Assembly (NCBI RefSeq): GCF_000429505.1
Contig: NZ_AUBZ01000008.1
Span: 62,001-126,000 of the forward strand
Reading direction: 5' to 3'
DNA length: 64,000 nt
DNA from: Aliagarivorans taiwanensis DSM 22990
GTDB lineage: Bacteria > Pseudomonadota > Gammaproteobacteria > Enterobacterales > Celerinatantimonadaceae
Part shown: positions 44,537 through 53,290 of the stretch, piece by piece
How positions within the stretch are numbered: the first letter of the stretch is position 1
Layout: every line of letters starts with the position of its first letter
Notes under the pieces: generated by a model
The model's input: the letters and a program-made list of their open reading frames with translations, nothing else
Told to the model about the DNA's origin: nothing
Databases searched by the model: none
Position numbers and translations under genes: made by a program

Positions 44537-44564
44537 AAAAAAGCAGCGCTTAAGCACTGCTTTG
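44537..44564 (-). terminator. Terminator of the DUF4136 gene
   Basis: On the minus strand AAAGCAG-T-GC, loop TTAA, GC-G-CTGCTTT form a hairpin with one mismatch, followed by TTTTTATG. It lies just after the 44587-45117 gene and before the acyltransferase gene. Confidence 0.75.
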
Positions 44565-44586
44565 TAGATATACCCGAGTAACCCGC

Positions 44587-45117
44587 TTACTGCGGCGGGA
44601 AGGCTTCGAACATCAACTCCAGTTGGCGCTGGATAAACTGCTCGCGCGCCTCAGGCTTCATGGTTTCACGCAGCTGGCTCTGCGAGATTGATGACCACAC
44701 CACGCTCTCGGCGCCCGGGTCGATAAGCTCTACCACCAGCTTGCCATAGCGGCGCTCTTGCAAGCGCACCGGGCTGCTCATCACCATGCCCACGCCACTG
44801 CGGCGCGAACCAAAACCCACACCATAGGAAACGCTAGCGCCCCCTTGCTCTTCCAAGATAAAGGCCTCATCGATGCGGTAAGCCACCAGCAGATCTGGCG
44901 CTTGCTCATCTCGGGTCAGGCCATTTAACTGCAGTTGTTGGCCTAAGGCATTCTCCAGGCGGCGGTCATCCAGCCCTTTCGGCTGACCTTCCGGGAAGGG
45001 TAAGAAGTCAAAGCTTCGGTATTGACTGAAATCTTGAGTGGCGTCGAAGTCGGTGGCGGGTTTAACGGTACAACCGGCCAGCAACAACACCATAAAAGCA
45101 CTAATCCAAATCTTCAT
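44587..45117 (-). CDS. DUF4136 lipoprotein
   Basis: The 176-residue protein has a lipoprotein signal with lipobox LLAGC at residues 13-17 (MKIWISAFMVLLLAGCTVKP) and the DUF4136 body: DFSQYRSFDFLPFPEG, DLLVAYRIDEAFILE, RYGKLVVELIDPGAESVVW. It is anchored in the periplasm, probably to the outer membrane given the residue after Cys is not Asp. Function unknown in the family. It sits alone with its own terminator. Confidence 0.85.
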   Translation of the reverse strand: MKIWISAFMVLLLAGCTVKPATDFDATQDFSQYRSFDFLPFPEGQPKGLDDRRLENALGQQLQLNGLTRDEQAPDLLVAYRIDEAFILEEQGGASVSYGVGFGSRRSGVGMVMSSPVRLQERRYGKLVVELIDPGAESVVWSSISQSQLRETMKPEAREQFIQRQLELMFEAFPPQ

Positions 45118-45412
45118 AAGGGTCTCCTCGCAGAAACGTTGCAGCGCCTACAGGTTGATCCTTCATCTAGCAGGGAGGCAAAAACAGTGATCGATACCTT
45201 AACAACGAAGGCTAAACGTATTTCGCTTAACCGGGCATCGACCAACACACGGGCGCGCTCTATACAGACCGGATAAAACGGAATAACTCACGCTACGTGC
45301 AGCATTGCGGATAAAATACCAACAATCGCCGCTAAATTACACCGCTCTGAATCTAGTGACAGGGGGAGAGAGTTGGTAAACACGTTCAATAGACCCGGGA
45401 TTGCTGGAACAG
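45118..45412. other. Intergenic region before tcdA
   Basis: About 295 nt lie between the divergent DUF4136 gene and the tcdA promoter. No convincing coding frame is present and I saw no repeats or strong hairpins. Confidence 0.5.
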
Positions 45413-45440
45413 TTCAAAAGCTGCGCAGCTTTGCTATAAT
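45413..45440 (+). promoter_or_regulatory. Probable sigma-70 promoter of tcdA
   Basis: TTCAAA (45413-45418), a 16-nt spacer and a perfect TATAAT (45435-45440) lie 29 nt before the tcdA ATG. This supports the shorter tcdA start, since the longer frame would place the promoter inside the gene. Confidence 0.7.
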
Positions 45441-45468
45441 CGCGGCCCTTTTTATCTTCGGTGGCAGT

Positions 45469-46257
45469 ATGAGTTCTTATCAGCAGCGCTTCGGTGGCAT
45501 TGGCCGCTTGTACGGCAATAAAGCATTGGCAGCCTTTAGCCAGGCCCACGTTTGTGTGGTGGGTATTGGTGGCGTGGGCTCGTGGGCGGCCGAGGCACTG
45601 GCGCGCAGCGGCATTGGTAAGATCACCCTGATTGATTTAGACGATATCTGTACCACCAACACCAACCGTCAGATCCACGCCCTCACTGACACAGTGGGCG
45701 AGAGTAAGACCGAGGTGATGCGCGAGCGGATCGCCCAGATCAACCCAGAGTGCGAGTGCTTCGAGATCGAAGACTTCGTTACCCGCGACAACATGGCCGA
45801 GTATCTGGACGCGCGCTTCGACTACGTGATCGATGCCATCGACAGCGTCAAGGCCAAAGCGGCGCTAATTGCACACTGTAAACGCAACAAGATTAAGTTG
45901 GTGACAGTAGGCGGCGCGGGCGGACAGATCGATCCCACCCAGATCCAGATCAGCGACCTGGCCAAGACCATCCAAGACCCGCTGGCCGCCAAGGTGCGCA
46001 ACGAGCTGCGCCGCTTCTATAACTTCTCGAAAAACCCCAAACGTAAGTTCGGCATCGATTGTGTTTACTCCACCGAGCAGCTGATCTACCCCGACAACGA
46101 AGGCGAAACCTGCATGGCCAAGCCTGATGCCGGCGGTAGCATGCGCATGGACTGCAGTTCCGGCTTTGGCGCCGTCACCCATGTGACCGCCAGCTTTGCC
46201 TTTGCCGCCGTGTCCAAAGTGTTGAGTAAGCTGGCACAAAAAGCCCAACAATCCTAA
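45469..46257 (+). CDS. tcdA: tRNA threonylcarbamoyladenosine dehydratase
   Basis: TcdA (CsdL) cyclises t6A37 of tRNAs to ct6A using ATP. The protein (262 residues) is E1-like: ATP-binding [20 protein letters not shown], the [19 protein letters not shown] motif, and a C-terminal [20 protein letters not shown] helix region. Length fits the family. I chose ATG 45469 ([10 protein letters not shown]), which matches the family N-terminus and lies downstream of the promoter; GGTGG is the weak ribosome binding site. Confidence 0.94.
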   Translation: MSSYQQRFGGIGRLYGNKALAAFSQAHVCVVGIGGVGSWAAEALARSGIGKITLIDLDDICTTNTNRQIHALTDTVGESKTEVMRERIAQINPECECFEIEDFVTRDNMAEYLDARFDYVIDAIDSVKAKAALIAHCKRNKIKLVTVGGAGGQIDPTQIQISDLAKTIQDPLAAKVRNELRRFYNFSKNPKRKFGIDCVYSTEQLIYPDNEGETCMAKPDAGGSMRMDCSSGFGAVTHVTASFAFAAVSKVLSKLAQKAQQS

Positions 46258-46291
46258 GCCACAGGCCCCCCTTCACTGGCCGTCATGCAAT

Positions 46292-46334
46292 AAGGCTTCT
46301 ATGGTTAATCAACTGCATAACCGAAAGAAGCCTT
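46292..46334 (+). promoter_or_regulatory. Leader hairpin covering the chemoreceptor ribosome binding site
   Basis: AAGGCTTCT (46292-46300) pairs perfectly with AGAAGCCTT (46326-46334), and GGTTA (46303-46307) with TAACC (46318-46322), leaving a 10-nt loop and a small internal bulge. The hairpin ends 3 nt before the ATG at 46338. The only Shine-Dalgarno-like element, AGAAG, lies in its 3' arm. It has no T-tract, so it is unlikely to be only a terminator for tcdA. A translational switch is plausible. Confidence 0.6.
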
Positions 46335-46337
46335 GTT

Positions 46338-47975
46338 ATGTTAAAAAACACTACCAGCCTACGTTTCAAAGTCTTACTACTACTCTTTCTGGCTCTGCTC
46401 TCACTAACTGGCGTCGCACTTTACAGTGCCGTGCAACTGGATGTTGCCAGCGCCCGTTTTGAAGAAGTGAGCGAGGAAGAGGTTGCCCTCAACCAGCTGG
46501 CGCTGCGTGCCAACATCGAGTTCAAACGGCAAGTCCAGGAATGGAAGAATGTCTTGCTTCGCGGCCACGACCCAGAGCAAAACCGCAAGTACTGGCAGCG
46601 CTTCCAGGACCAGCAACAGAAGGTGCAACAGTTGGTCAGCGAGCTTGAGACAGGCCTCAGCGCCGCCGGTTTTAACCAACAAGCCCAGATTGCCAAGCAG
46701 TTTCTCAACGATCATCGCACCATGGGCCAGGCCTATGCCCGGGGTAAGCAAGAGTACGAGAACGCCAACTTTAACTTCGAGCGCGGCGATGCGGCAGTCA
46801 AAGGCATCGACCGAGCTCCGTCCAAGGCGATGGACCAGCTGAGTGAGGAGCTCAGTGCCCTCAGCACCGAACAAGTCACGACGGTGATTAACCGCGCTGA
46901 ATCGGCGGTCACCCTCACCTATTGGGTAATCGCAATCGTTGCACTGATCATGTTGATTGGCTGCCCGCTATTAATGGATCGCCAGTTTATCAGCCCACTC
47001 AATGTGCTGATCGACCATGTCAGCACCTTGGCCAAGGGGCGACTCAACATCCAGGTGGAGTCCAAGCGCGATGACGAGCTAGGCCGCCTCGCTAAGGCCA
47101 CCCAAACCCTGCAGCAGTTCCTGCAAGCCACAGTCAGCGACCTGCGTAACTCTAGCGCGCAATTGGATGATGCCTCCTCTAGCCTAAAAGGCATGTCGGA
47201 AGATATCGCCACCGGCACCCACCAGCAGCGCGAGAGCAGCGACTTGGTTGCCACCGCCATTCAGCAGATGTCGCACTCGGCCGATGAAGTCTCGCAAAAC
47301 GCCGCCACCACTGCCGAGACCACCAACGATACCGACCAAACCGCCGCCCAAGGCTCTGCTGCCATGCAGGAAGTGACCAAGAGTATTCAGCAGCAGGTGG
47401 AAGATATCGCCAGCGCTGGTGAGGTGGTGAAAAAGCTGGCGGGCGATACCAGCAATGTGGGCGCGGTATTGGATGTGATCCGCGGGATTGCCGAGCAAAC
47501 CAACCTGCTGGCGCTTAACGCCGCCATTGAAGCAGCGCGCGCTGGCGATCAAGGGCGCGGCTTTGCGGTGGTGGCCGACGAGGTGCGCACTCTGGCGCAA
47601 AAAACCCAGCAGAGCACCACCGAGATCCAAAACATCCTCGAGAAGATCCAAGAGGGCGCCAACAACGCGGTGGGCGCTATGGAGCAAAGCCAACAGCGGA
47701 CCGACGAAGTGGTCGATCATGTCTCCACCGCCGAAGGGCTACTGGGCGAGATTGTCACTGCCATCGGCAGCATCAATGATATGAACCTACAGATCGCCTC
47801 GGCCGCCAAGGAGCAAACCACCGTCGCCGGAGAGATTGCTAACTTGGTGGAGCGGATCGCCGAGGTGGCCAATCAAAATGCCGAGCAGGTGGAAGAGTCG
47901 AGCCAGCTAAGCTCACAGCTACATATGCTGGCGGATGAGTTTAACTCCAAGCTGAAGAACTTTCAGACCGAGTAG
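46338..47975 (+). CDS. Methyl-accepting chemotaxis protein
   Basis: The 545-residue chemoreceptor has an N-terminal membrane segment (about 14-32), a periplasmic helical ligand-binding region (about 33-188; four-helix-bundle-like, charged), a second membrane segment (about 190-210), a HAMP domain (about 212-265) and the cytoplasmic signalling coiled coil. The hairpin tip [20 protein letters not shown] then [15 protein letters not shown] is the CheA/CheW contact. The ligand is unknown. The start codon lies just after a hairpin that masks the ribosome binding site. Confidence 0.93.
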   Translation: MLKNTTSLRFKVLLLLFLALLSLTGVALYSAVQLDVASARFEEVSEEEVALNQLALRANIEFKRQVQEWKNVLLRGHDPEQNRKYWQRFQDQQQKVQQLVSELETGLSAAGFNQQAQIAKQFLNDHRTMGQAYARGKQEYENANFNFERGDAAVKGIDRAPSKAMDQLSEELSALSTEQVTTVINRAESAVTLTYWVIAIVALIMLIGCPLLMDRQFISPLNVLIDHVSTLAKGRLNIQVESKRDDELGRLAKATQTLQQFLQATVSDLRNSSAQLDDASSSLKGMSEDIATGTHQQRESSDLVATAIQQMSHSADEVSQNAATTAETTNDTDQTAAQGSAAMQEVTKSIQQQVEDIASAGEVVKKLAGDTSNVGAVLDVIRGIAEQTNLLALNAAIEAARAGDQGRGFAVVADEVRTLAQKTQQSTTEIQNILEKIQEGANNAVGAMEQSQQRTDEVVDHVSTAEGLLGEIVTAIGSINDMNLQIASAAKEQTTVAGEIANLVERIAEVANQNAEQVEESSQLSSQLHMLADEFNSKLKNFQTE

Positions 47976-47990
47976 CCTCACGCTAGGTGG

Positions 47991-48401
47991 CTAGTAAACC
48001 TTACCGCGCAGCGCTTTCACTTGGCTGCGCTTGGTTTTGCCTTCTAGGCGCCGTTTCTGGGAAGCGCGGGTTGGACGGGTTGCCCTGCGGGTTTTCTGCA
48101 CCACCGCCACCGATTGGATCAGCTCGCGCAGCCGATTAAGTGCATCTTCCCGATTCGTCTCTTGGGTGCGAAATTGCTGCGCCTTGATCACCAACACCCC
48201 ATCCTTGGTCATCCGCTTGTCTTTCAATGCCAGCAGTCGCTCCTTGTAGAACTCCGGCAAGGAGGAGGCCGCCACGTCAAAACGCAGATGAATCGCCGAA
48301 CTCACCTTATTAACGTTCTGGCCGCCGGCACCTTGGGCGCGGATCGCCTGCAGCTCGATTTCGTCGTCTGCCAGCTCTACGGTATTGGAGATCTTTAACA
48401 C
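47991..48401 (-). CDS. arfB: Alternative ribosome-rescue factor ArfB (YaeJ)
   Basis: ArfB hydrolyses peptidyl-tRNA on stalled ribosomes. The 136-residue protein has the GGQ catalytic motif in [20 protein letters not shown] and the basic C-terminal tail ([20 protein letters not shown]) that enters the empty mRNA channel. The start is GTG at 48401, 3 nt after the DUF2750 stop, so the two are probably cotranscribed and coupled. Length fits the family. Confidence 0.93.
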   Translation of the reverse strand: MLKISNTVELADDEIELQAIRAQGAGGQNVNKVSSAIHLRFDVAASSLPEFYKERLLALKDKRMTKDGVLVIKAQQFRTQETNREDALNRLRELIQSVAVVQKTRRATRPTRASQKRRLEGKTKRSQVKALRGKVY

Positions 48402-48404
48402 GGT

Positions 48405-48797
48405 TTAGCGCATCTTCTTCTGTTGCTGACGCAGTTCGTACTCCAGCTCTTCCGGGTAGAGCACCACGCCGTCTTCCTGCTCGCTGGGGAACACTGCCAC
48501 CGCCAGTTGGTCTTCTTCCAGACCGGGGATCCAGCGGCTCATCCACTGTTTCAGCGGGATCGCCTTGGGATGGCAGTCCTGCCACTCTTCATCGCACCAA
48601 GACTCGGCAAACTCGCGGTTTGGCCAGACTGGCACACAGTCCTCGTCTTCGCTGTTTAGCATCACCGAGCCGTGTTCATCGCAGAGGATCCACATCTCTT
48701 GATGCTCGACCACCTGCTTAACCAGGTAGCGAAGGCGTTGGTCATTATCGAACTCGAGAATTTGCTGGATGCGCTCTGCGCTAAGGGCCGCACTCAT
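48405..48797 (-). CDS. DUF2750 family protein
   Basis: The 130-residue soluble acidic protein matches DUF2750: EMWILCDEHGSVMLNSEDED then CVPVWPNREFAESWC, and WIPGLEEDQLAVAVFPSEQE. No function is known for the family. It is the first gene of a two-gene unit with arfB, suggesting a possible link to translation quality control, which is inference from context. Confidence 0.85.
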   Translation of the reverse strand: MSAALSAERIQQILEFDNDQRLRYLVKQVVEHQEMWILCDEHGSVMLNSEDEDCVPVWPNREFAESWCDEEWQDCHPKAIPLKQWMSRWIPGLEEDQLAVAVFPSEQEDGVVLYPEELEYELRQQQKKMR

Positions 48798-48831
48798 GGC
48801 AGTTCCTTATTGTGGGGAAATTATGGCTATA

Positions 48832-48856
48832 GCCTAGGGGAAAACTGCCCCTAGGC
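48832..48856. terminator. Hairpin after the RND pump gene
   Basis: GCCTAGGGG (48832-48840) and CCCCTAGGC (48848-48856) form a perfect 9-bp stem with a 7-nt loop. There is no T-tract outside the stem, so it may end or stabilise the RND transcript rather than act as a strong intrinsic terminator. Confidence 0.5.
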
Positions 48857-48869
48857 CAAGCCATCAGGA

Positions 48870-51800
48870 TCAGGCTTTCGGCGTTAATGCATCGAGGTAG
48901 CCCACCTCGGGCAAGGGCTTGTGCTTAGAGCCCAGATAGCTATACACCACAGGCAGCACAAACAGGGTAAATAGGGTGCCAATCGACAGCCCGGCACAGA
49001 TCACCAGCCCGATATCAAACCGCGCCGCCGCCCCCGGCCCGCTGGCCATCAGCAGCGGCACCAAACCCGCCACCATCGAAATGGTAGTCATCAGCACTGC
49101 CCGCAAGCGAACCCGCGCCGCATGACGGATCGCAGTGAGCCGATCTTCACCTTGATTCATCTGCCGCTCTTTGGCCACCTCGCACATCAAGATGCCGTGT
49201 TTGGCAATCAGCCCCACCAGGGTAATCAAACCGATCTGGGTATAAATGTTCATGCTGGAAAAGCCCCAGGCCATCATCAGCAAGGCGCCGCAAATCGCCA
49301 AGGGGACCGTGAACATAATCACCAAGGGGTCGCGTAGGCTCTCAAACTGCGCCGCCAGTACCAAAAAGATGATCGCCATCGCCAACACAAAGGTAGTGTA
49401 GAGCGCCGCCCCTTCTTGCTTGAACTGACGCGCCTCGCCTTTGAAGTCGAAGCTATAACCCACCGGCAACAGTTCCGCCGCTTGCTGTTCCATATAGGCA
49501 ATCGCATCGCCCAAGGAACGGCCCGGCATAATCACCGCATTGATGGTGATGGCGTTGATTTGGTTCATCTGTAGCAGCGCCGCCGGCTGGGCATCGAGGT
49601 GCCAATCCACCAGATTCTCCAGCGGCACCAGCTTGCCATCGACGGCTTTTACATAGTACTGACCAATCGATTCGGGGCTAAGGCGATAGCTGCGCTGTAC
49701 CTGCGGGATCACCTCATAGGCCCGCCCATCGTAGTTGATGTGATTGACGTAGCCATCGCCCATCAGCGTCGACAGAGTAGTGGCAATATCGGCCATTCTC
49801 ACCCCGTAAGCACCGGCTTTATCGCGGTTAACGCGAATGTTCAGCCGAGGGCTTTCAAACTTGGTATCGCTGTCGACAAACACAAACAGGCCGCTTTGCC
49901 AGGCGCGCTGCATCAGCTGATCGGCGAGCTGGGCCATGCTGCGATAGTCGGCCTGACTCTGCAGCACAAACTGCATCGGGAAGCCGTCGGAGCCGGGCAA
50001 GGCCGGCAGCGGGAAGATGGATGCACTGACTCCAGCAATATCGCTGATCGCCGCGGTTAGATTTTCGATCTGCTCGGCCTGATTGGTGGATTGCTCCTCC
50101 CACGGCACCGAGCTAATAAAACCCAGGCCTTGGGTTGAGCTGGGGATACCGGCCAGGGTAAAGGCCCGAGCGATATCTTCTACCTCCAGGCTACGCCGGC
50201 CGATCTCGGTAGTGTGCTGATCCATGTAATCTAGGTTGGCCCCGGCCGGGCCATTGGCGATCAGCATCACCGCGCCTTTCTCTTCGGTGGGCGCCAGCTC
50301 GCTGGGGATCAGCATGTTGAGCGGCAGCAGCATCGCCAGCACGATAAAACCAAAGCTGAGGATCACCCCACGTAGCTTGAGAGCACCGCCCAGCAGGTAG
50401 TCGTAGCCCGAATCCAGTTTATCTAGGAAGCGGTGCACCGCCTCTTCAAAGCCCTTCGGTTGCTCGCTTTTCTTGAGCAGCTTGGAGCACATCATCGGCG
50501 ACAGGGTCAGCGCCACAAAGCCAGAGACAAACACCGCCCCCGCCAACGTTAGGGCAAATTCTGAGAACAGCACCCCAGTCATCCCCTCCACCATGGCAAT
50601 CGGCGCGTACACCGCCGCCAGCGTAATGGTCATGGCGATCACTGGCATGGCAATCTCGCGAGTACCGACAATGGCCGCTTCAAACGGGCTCATGCCTTGG
50701 CGGATATGTCGGTCGACGTTTTCCACCACCACAATGGCATCATCAACCACTAACCCGATGGCTAATACCATCGCCAGTAGCGTGAGCAGATTGAGCGAGA
50801 ACCCCAGCATTTGCATCGCCAGACAGACACCAATCAGCGACAACGGAATCGCAATCACCGGGATAATCACTGCCCGCAGGTTGCCCATAAACAGGAAGAT
50901 CACCACCACCACGATAACCGCCGCTTCGGCGATGGTCATCAACACCTCTTTAATCGATGCCTCGATGTATTCGGTGGCATCGTACAGCGGCTCCAAGGTC
51001 ATCCCTTCCGGCAGGTTATCGGCAATGCCCGGCAGCAGTTGCTTGACGCCTTTGGCCACGTTGATCGGGTTGGCGGTTGGGGTCGGGTCAATGGCAATGG
51101 TAATCGAATCGTCACCGCTGGCTTTGGCAATCACGGTTTCCCGCGCCGCCGCCAGCTCCATCTCGGCCACATCCCGCAGCCGCACCAAGCCGGCATCGCT
51201 GCGCGAGATAATCAGCTGCTCAAACTGCGCCTGAGTTTTCAGGTCGGTGTCCACTTCCACGTCGTACACCATAAAGCGGCTCTCGGCCTGCCCCGGCGCA
51301 GCGCGGTAGTTGTTCTGGCGCAGCGCATCCACCACCTCGGCGGCGGTTAGGCCGTAGTTCGCCAACTTAACCGGGTCGAGCCAGATCCGCATCGCCATCT
51401 CCGGGCCATACACATTGGCCTTAGCCACGCCGCTGACCGTGACCATTTGCGGCTGAATCACCCGGCGGGCAAAGTCGGCCACCTCAGGGCGGGTTAAGCG
51501 GTCGCTACGCAAGGATATATACAGAATCGAGGTTGACGAGCCGGTGGAGCGGGAGATATTCGGGTCCAAGGCCTCAGCAGGCAAGCGCGCACGCACCGAA
51601 TTCACCTTGGCCATGATCTCGGAAAGCGCGGCATCGGGGTCGGCGCCAATCTTCATATACGCCGATACAGAGCTGCGCCCCATGGCCGAGGACGACAGGA
51701 TGTAATCGAGGTGATCCGCCTCGGCAATCGCCTGCTGCAAGGGCTGGGTGATAAAGCCCTGAATCACATTAGCCGGCGCCCCAAAATAGGAGGTATCGAC

Positions 51801-51941
51801 AGTGATCACCGTGTTGGTCAGCTCCGGGTATTCGCGGATCTGCAGCTTAAGCAGCGCCTGCACGCCGACAATCAGCAGCAGCGCACTGAAGGCAAAGGCC
51901 ATCACCGGGCGACGAATAAAGACATCGGTAAAACGCATCAT
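48870..51941 (-). CDS. RND-family efflux pump inner-membrane protein
   Basis: The 1023-residue protein has 12 membrane segments and two large periplasmic loops, as in AcrB/MexB-type pumps. It starts MMRFTDVFIRRPVMAFAFSA. The proton-relay Asp pair is in LAIGLVVDDAIVVVENVDRH (TM4). It forms a tripartite pump with the adaptor gene 6 nt upstream; the outer-membrane channel is not in the window. Sequence features (HIRQGMSPFEAAIVGTREIA) fit the hydrophobe/amphiphile efflux group. Substrates unknown. Confidence 0.94.
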   Translation of the reverse strand: MMRFTDVFIRRPVMAFAFSALLLIVGVQALLKLQIREYPELTNTVITVDTSYFGAPANVIQGFITQPLQQAIAEADHLDYILSSSAMGRSSVSAYMKIGADPDAALSEIMAKVNSVRARLPAEALDPNISRSTGSSTSILYISLRSDRLTRPEVADFARRVIQPQMVTVSGVAKANVYGPEMAMRIWLDPVKLANYGLTAAEVVDALRQNNYRAAPGQAESRFMVYDVEVDTDLKTQAQFEQLIISRSDAGLVRLRDVAEMELAAARETVIAKASGDDSITIAIDPTPTANPINVAKGVKQLLPGIADNLPEGMTLEPLYDATEYIEASIKEVLMTIAEAAVIVVVVIFLFMGNLRAVIIPVIAIPLSLIGVCLAMQMLGFSLNLLTLLAMVLAIGLVVDDAIVVVENVDRHIRQGMSPFEAAIVGTREIAMPVIAMTITLAAVYAPIAMVEGMTGVLFSEFALTLAGAVFVSGFVALTLSPMMCSKLLKKSEQPKGFEEAVHRFLDKLDSGYDYLLGGALKLRGVILSFGFIVLAMLLPLNMLIPSELAPTEEKGAVMLIANGPAGANLDYMDQHTTEIGRRSLEVEDIARAFTLAGIPSSTQGLGFISSVPWEEQSTNQAEQIENLTAAISDIAGVSASIFPLPALPGSDGFPMQFVLQSQADYRSMAQLADQLMQRAWQSGLFVFVDSDTKFESPRLNIRVNRDKAGAYGVRMADIATTLSTLMGDGYVNHINYDGRAYEVIPQVQRSYRLSPESIGQYYVKAVDGKLVPLENLVDWHLDAQPAALLQMNQINAITINAVIMPGRSLGDAIAYMEQQAAELLPVGYSFDFKGEARQFKQEGAALYTTFVLAMAIIFLVLAAQFESLRDPLVIMFTVPLAICGALLMMAWGFSSMNIYTQIGLITLVGLIAKHGILMCEVAKERQMNQGEDRLTAIRHAARVRLRAVLMTTISMVAGLVPLLMASGPGAAARFDIGLVICAGLSIGTLFTLFVLPVVYSYLGSKHKPLPEVGYLDALTPKA

Positions 51942-51947
51942 CGCCCC

Positions 51948-53063
51948 CTAGCTTTTTGGCAGCGTAGCAGGGCGCTGCACAAAGCTGTCTTCCACCAGCT
52001 CCACCAGCGTGCCGTTGCGCAAGCGCACCTGACCGGAGCGCACCACCTGCTCGCCAATCTCCAGCCCTTGTTCCACCAGCGCCCAATCGCCTTGACGCAT
52101 CGCCACCTTGATATCGCGCCGCTGCGCCCGTGGCTCACCGGCCTCATCCGGGGCAATCACAAACACCGATTGGCCATAGATATTAAAGCTGATGGCTTGT
52201 TGGGGAATCACGACCTGCTCGCTCAGCAGTGGCAGGAGTACCCGCACATCGCTGTACATCCCAGAGCGCAGCAGCCCTTCGGCATTGGGGATCTCGGCCT
52301 GCACCTCCACCACCCCACTGCGCGCCTCAACAATCGGTTCAATCGCGGTAATAGTGCCGAGGAATTCTCGCTCAGGGTAAACATCACTGCTTAGCTGCAC
52401 CTCGCCGCCGATCTCGATACGCGGCAGTTGAGTCTGGGCCACCGAAAAGCGCAGCAGCATATGGCTGAGGTCTTCCAAGTGTGCAATCTGCTGACCCGCT
52501 TGAATAAACTCCCCCAAATTAACCTGACGCAGCCCGATAATACCGGCGAAGGGAGCGCGAATCTCACGACGTGCAATGGTCGCGCGCAGCGCAGCAATAT
52601 CGGCTTCCAGTGCCAGATAAGCGGCCTGGCTATCGTCAAACTGGGTCTGCGACACCGAACCGCGCTCCAGTAGTTGCTGGTGGCGTTCCAACTGACGTTT
52701 CACCGAGGGCAGGCGAGCTCTCGCGCTGGCCAAATTGGCGCGCTCCACCTCAGATTCCAGACTCACCAGCAACTGGCCTTTGCTTACCGACTGGCCCGAG
52801 CGAAAGTGAATCTCGCTAATAGAGCCCGATACCGAGCTGGCCACCACCACACCTTGGCGCGGCTCAATCAAGCCAATCGAAGCAATCGATGGCTGCCAGT
52901 CGCGCGCCTCAACCTCAACCACTTCCACCGGAAAGCGCGGCTCCGGGCGCGCCGCCATCTGCTCGGCCATCTGACCGAACTGATGAAACTTGTAACCAAA
53001 CACACTGCCGAACATGGCGGCCGCCAACAGCAGCATCACCACAATGGCAAAGAACTTCTTCAT
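51948..53063 (-). CDS. RND efflux periplasmic adaptor (membrane fusion protein)
   Basis: The protein (371 residues) begins MKKFFAIVVMLLLAAAMFGS, a membrane anchor without lipobox Cys. It then has the lipoyl/barrel-sandwich halves (GVVVASSVSGSISEIHFRSG, and IRAPFAGIIGLRQVNLGEFI-like sequence) around a coiled-coil hairpin (about 105-180), then a beta-barrel domain. It bridges the RND pump and an outer-membrane channel. GGAG lies 8 nt before ATG 53063; the longer frame is not needed. No TetR or MarR regulator is adjacent. Confidence 0.92.
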   Translation of the reverse strand: MKKFFAIVVMLLLAAAMFGSVFGYKFHQFGQMAEQMAARPEPRFPVEVVEVEARDWQPSIASIGLIEPRQGVVVASSVSGSISEIHFRSGQSVSKGQLLVSLESEVERANLASARARLPSVKRQLERHQQLLERGSVSQTQFDDSQAAYLALEADIAALRATIARREIRAPFAGIIGLRQVNLGEFIQAGQQIAHLEDLSHMLLRFSVAQTQLPRIEIGGEVQLSSDVYPEREFLGTITAIEPIVEARSGVVEVQAEIPNAEGLLRSGMYSDVRVLLPLLSEQVVIPQQAISFNIYGQSVFVIAPDEAGEPRAQRRDIKVAMRQGDWALVEQGLEIGEQVVRSGQVRLRNGTLVELVEDSFVQRPATLPKS

Positions 53064-53248
53064 CGGATTGACTCCATTCAAACAACGAAATGAGCAGTTA
53101 AGGGTGTAACCAGGAAGCGCGGGTATCGAGGTAGGCGAGTTGTGTCCATCCCTAGAACAAGGCCGAAATTCCAAGAGGGAATCTTACCGCTTTAAAGACT
53201 AAAAATCTGTTACAAGACGGACAGTTATAACAAAAGTTGTGGTAGTTC

Positions 53249-53269
53249 GTGCCGCCTAAATGGCGGCAC
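53249..53269. terminator. Hairpin after the large lipoprotein gene
   Basis: GTGCCGCC (53249-53256) and GGCGGCAC (53262-53269) form a perfect 8-bp stem with loop TAAAT. It lies just past the end of the 53291 gene on the minus strand. It has no long T-tract, so terminator strength is uncertain. Confidence 0.5.
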
Positions 53270-53290
53270 TTTGGCAGGAGCTATTTGAAC

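Noticed and set aside
50473-51234. Plus-strand open frame of about 250 codons
   Set aside because: It is antisense to the RND pump gene. The product is Ser/Thr-rich with no domain and the opposite strand is clearly coding.
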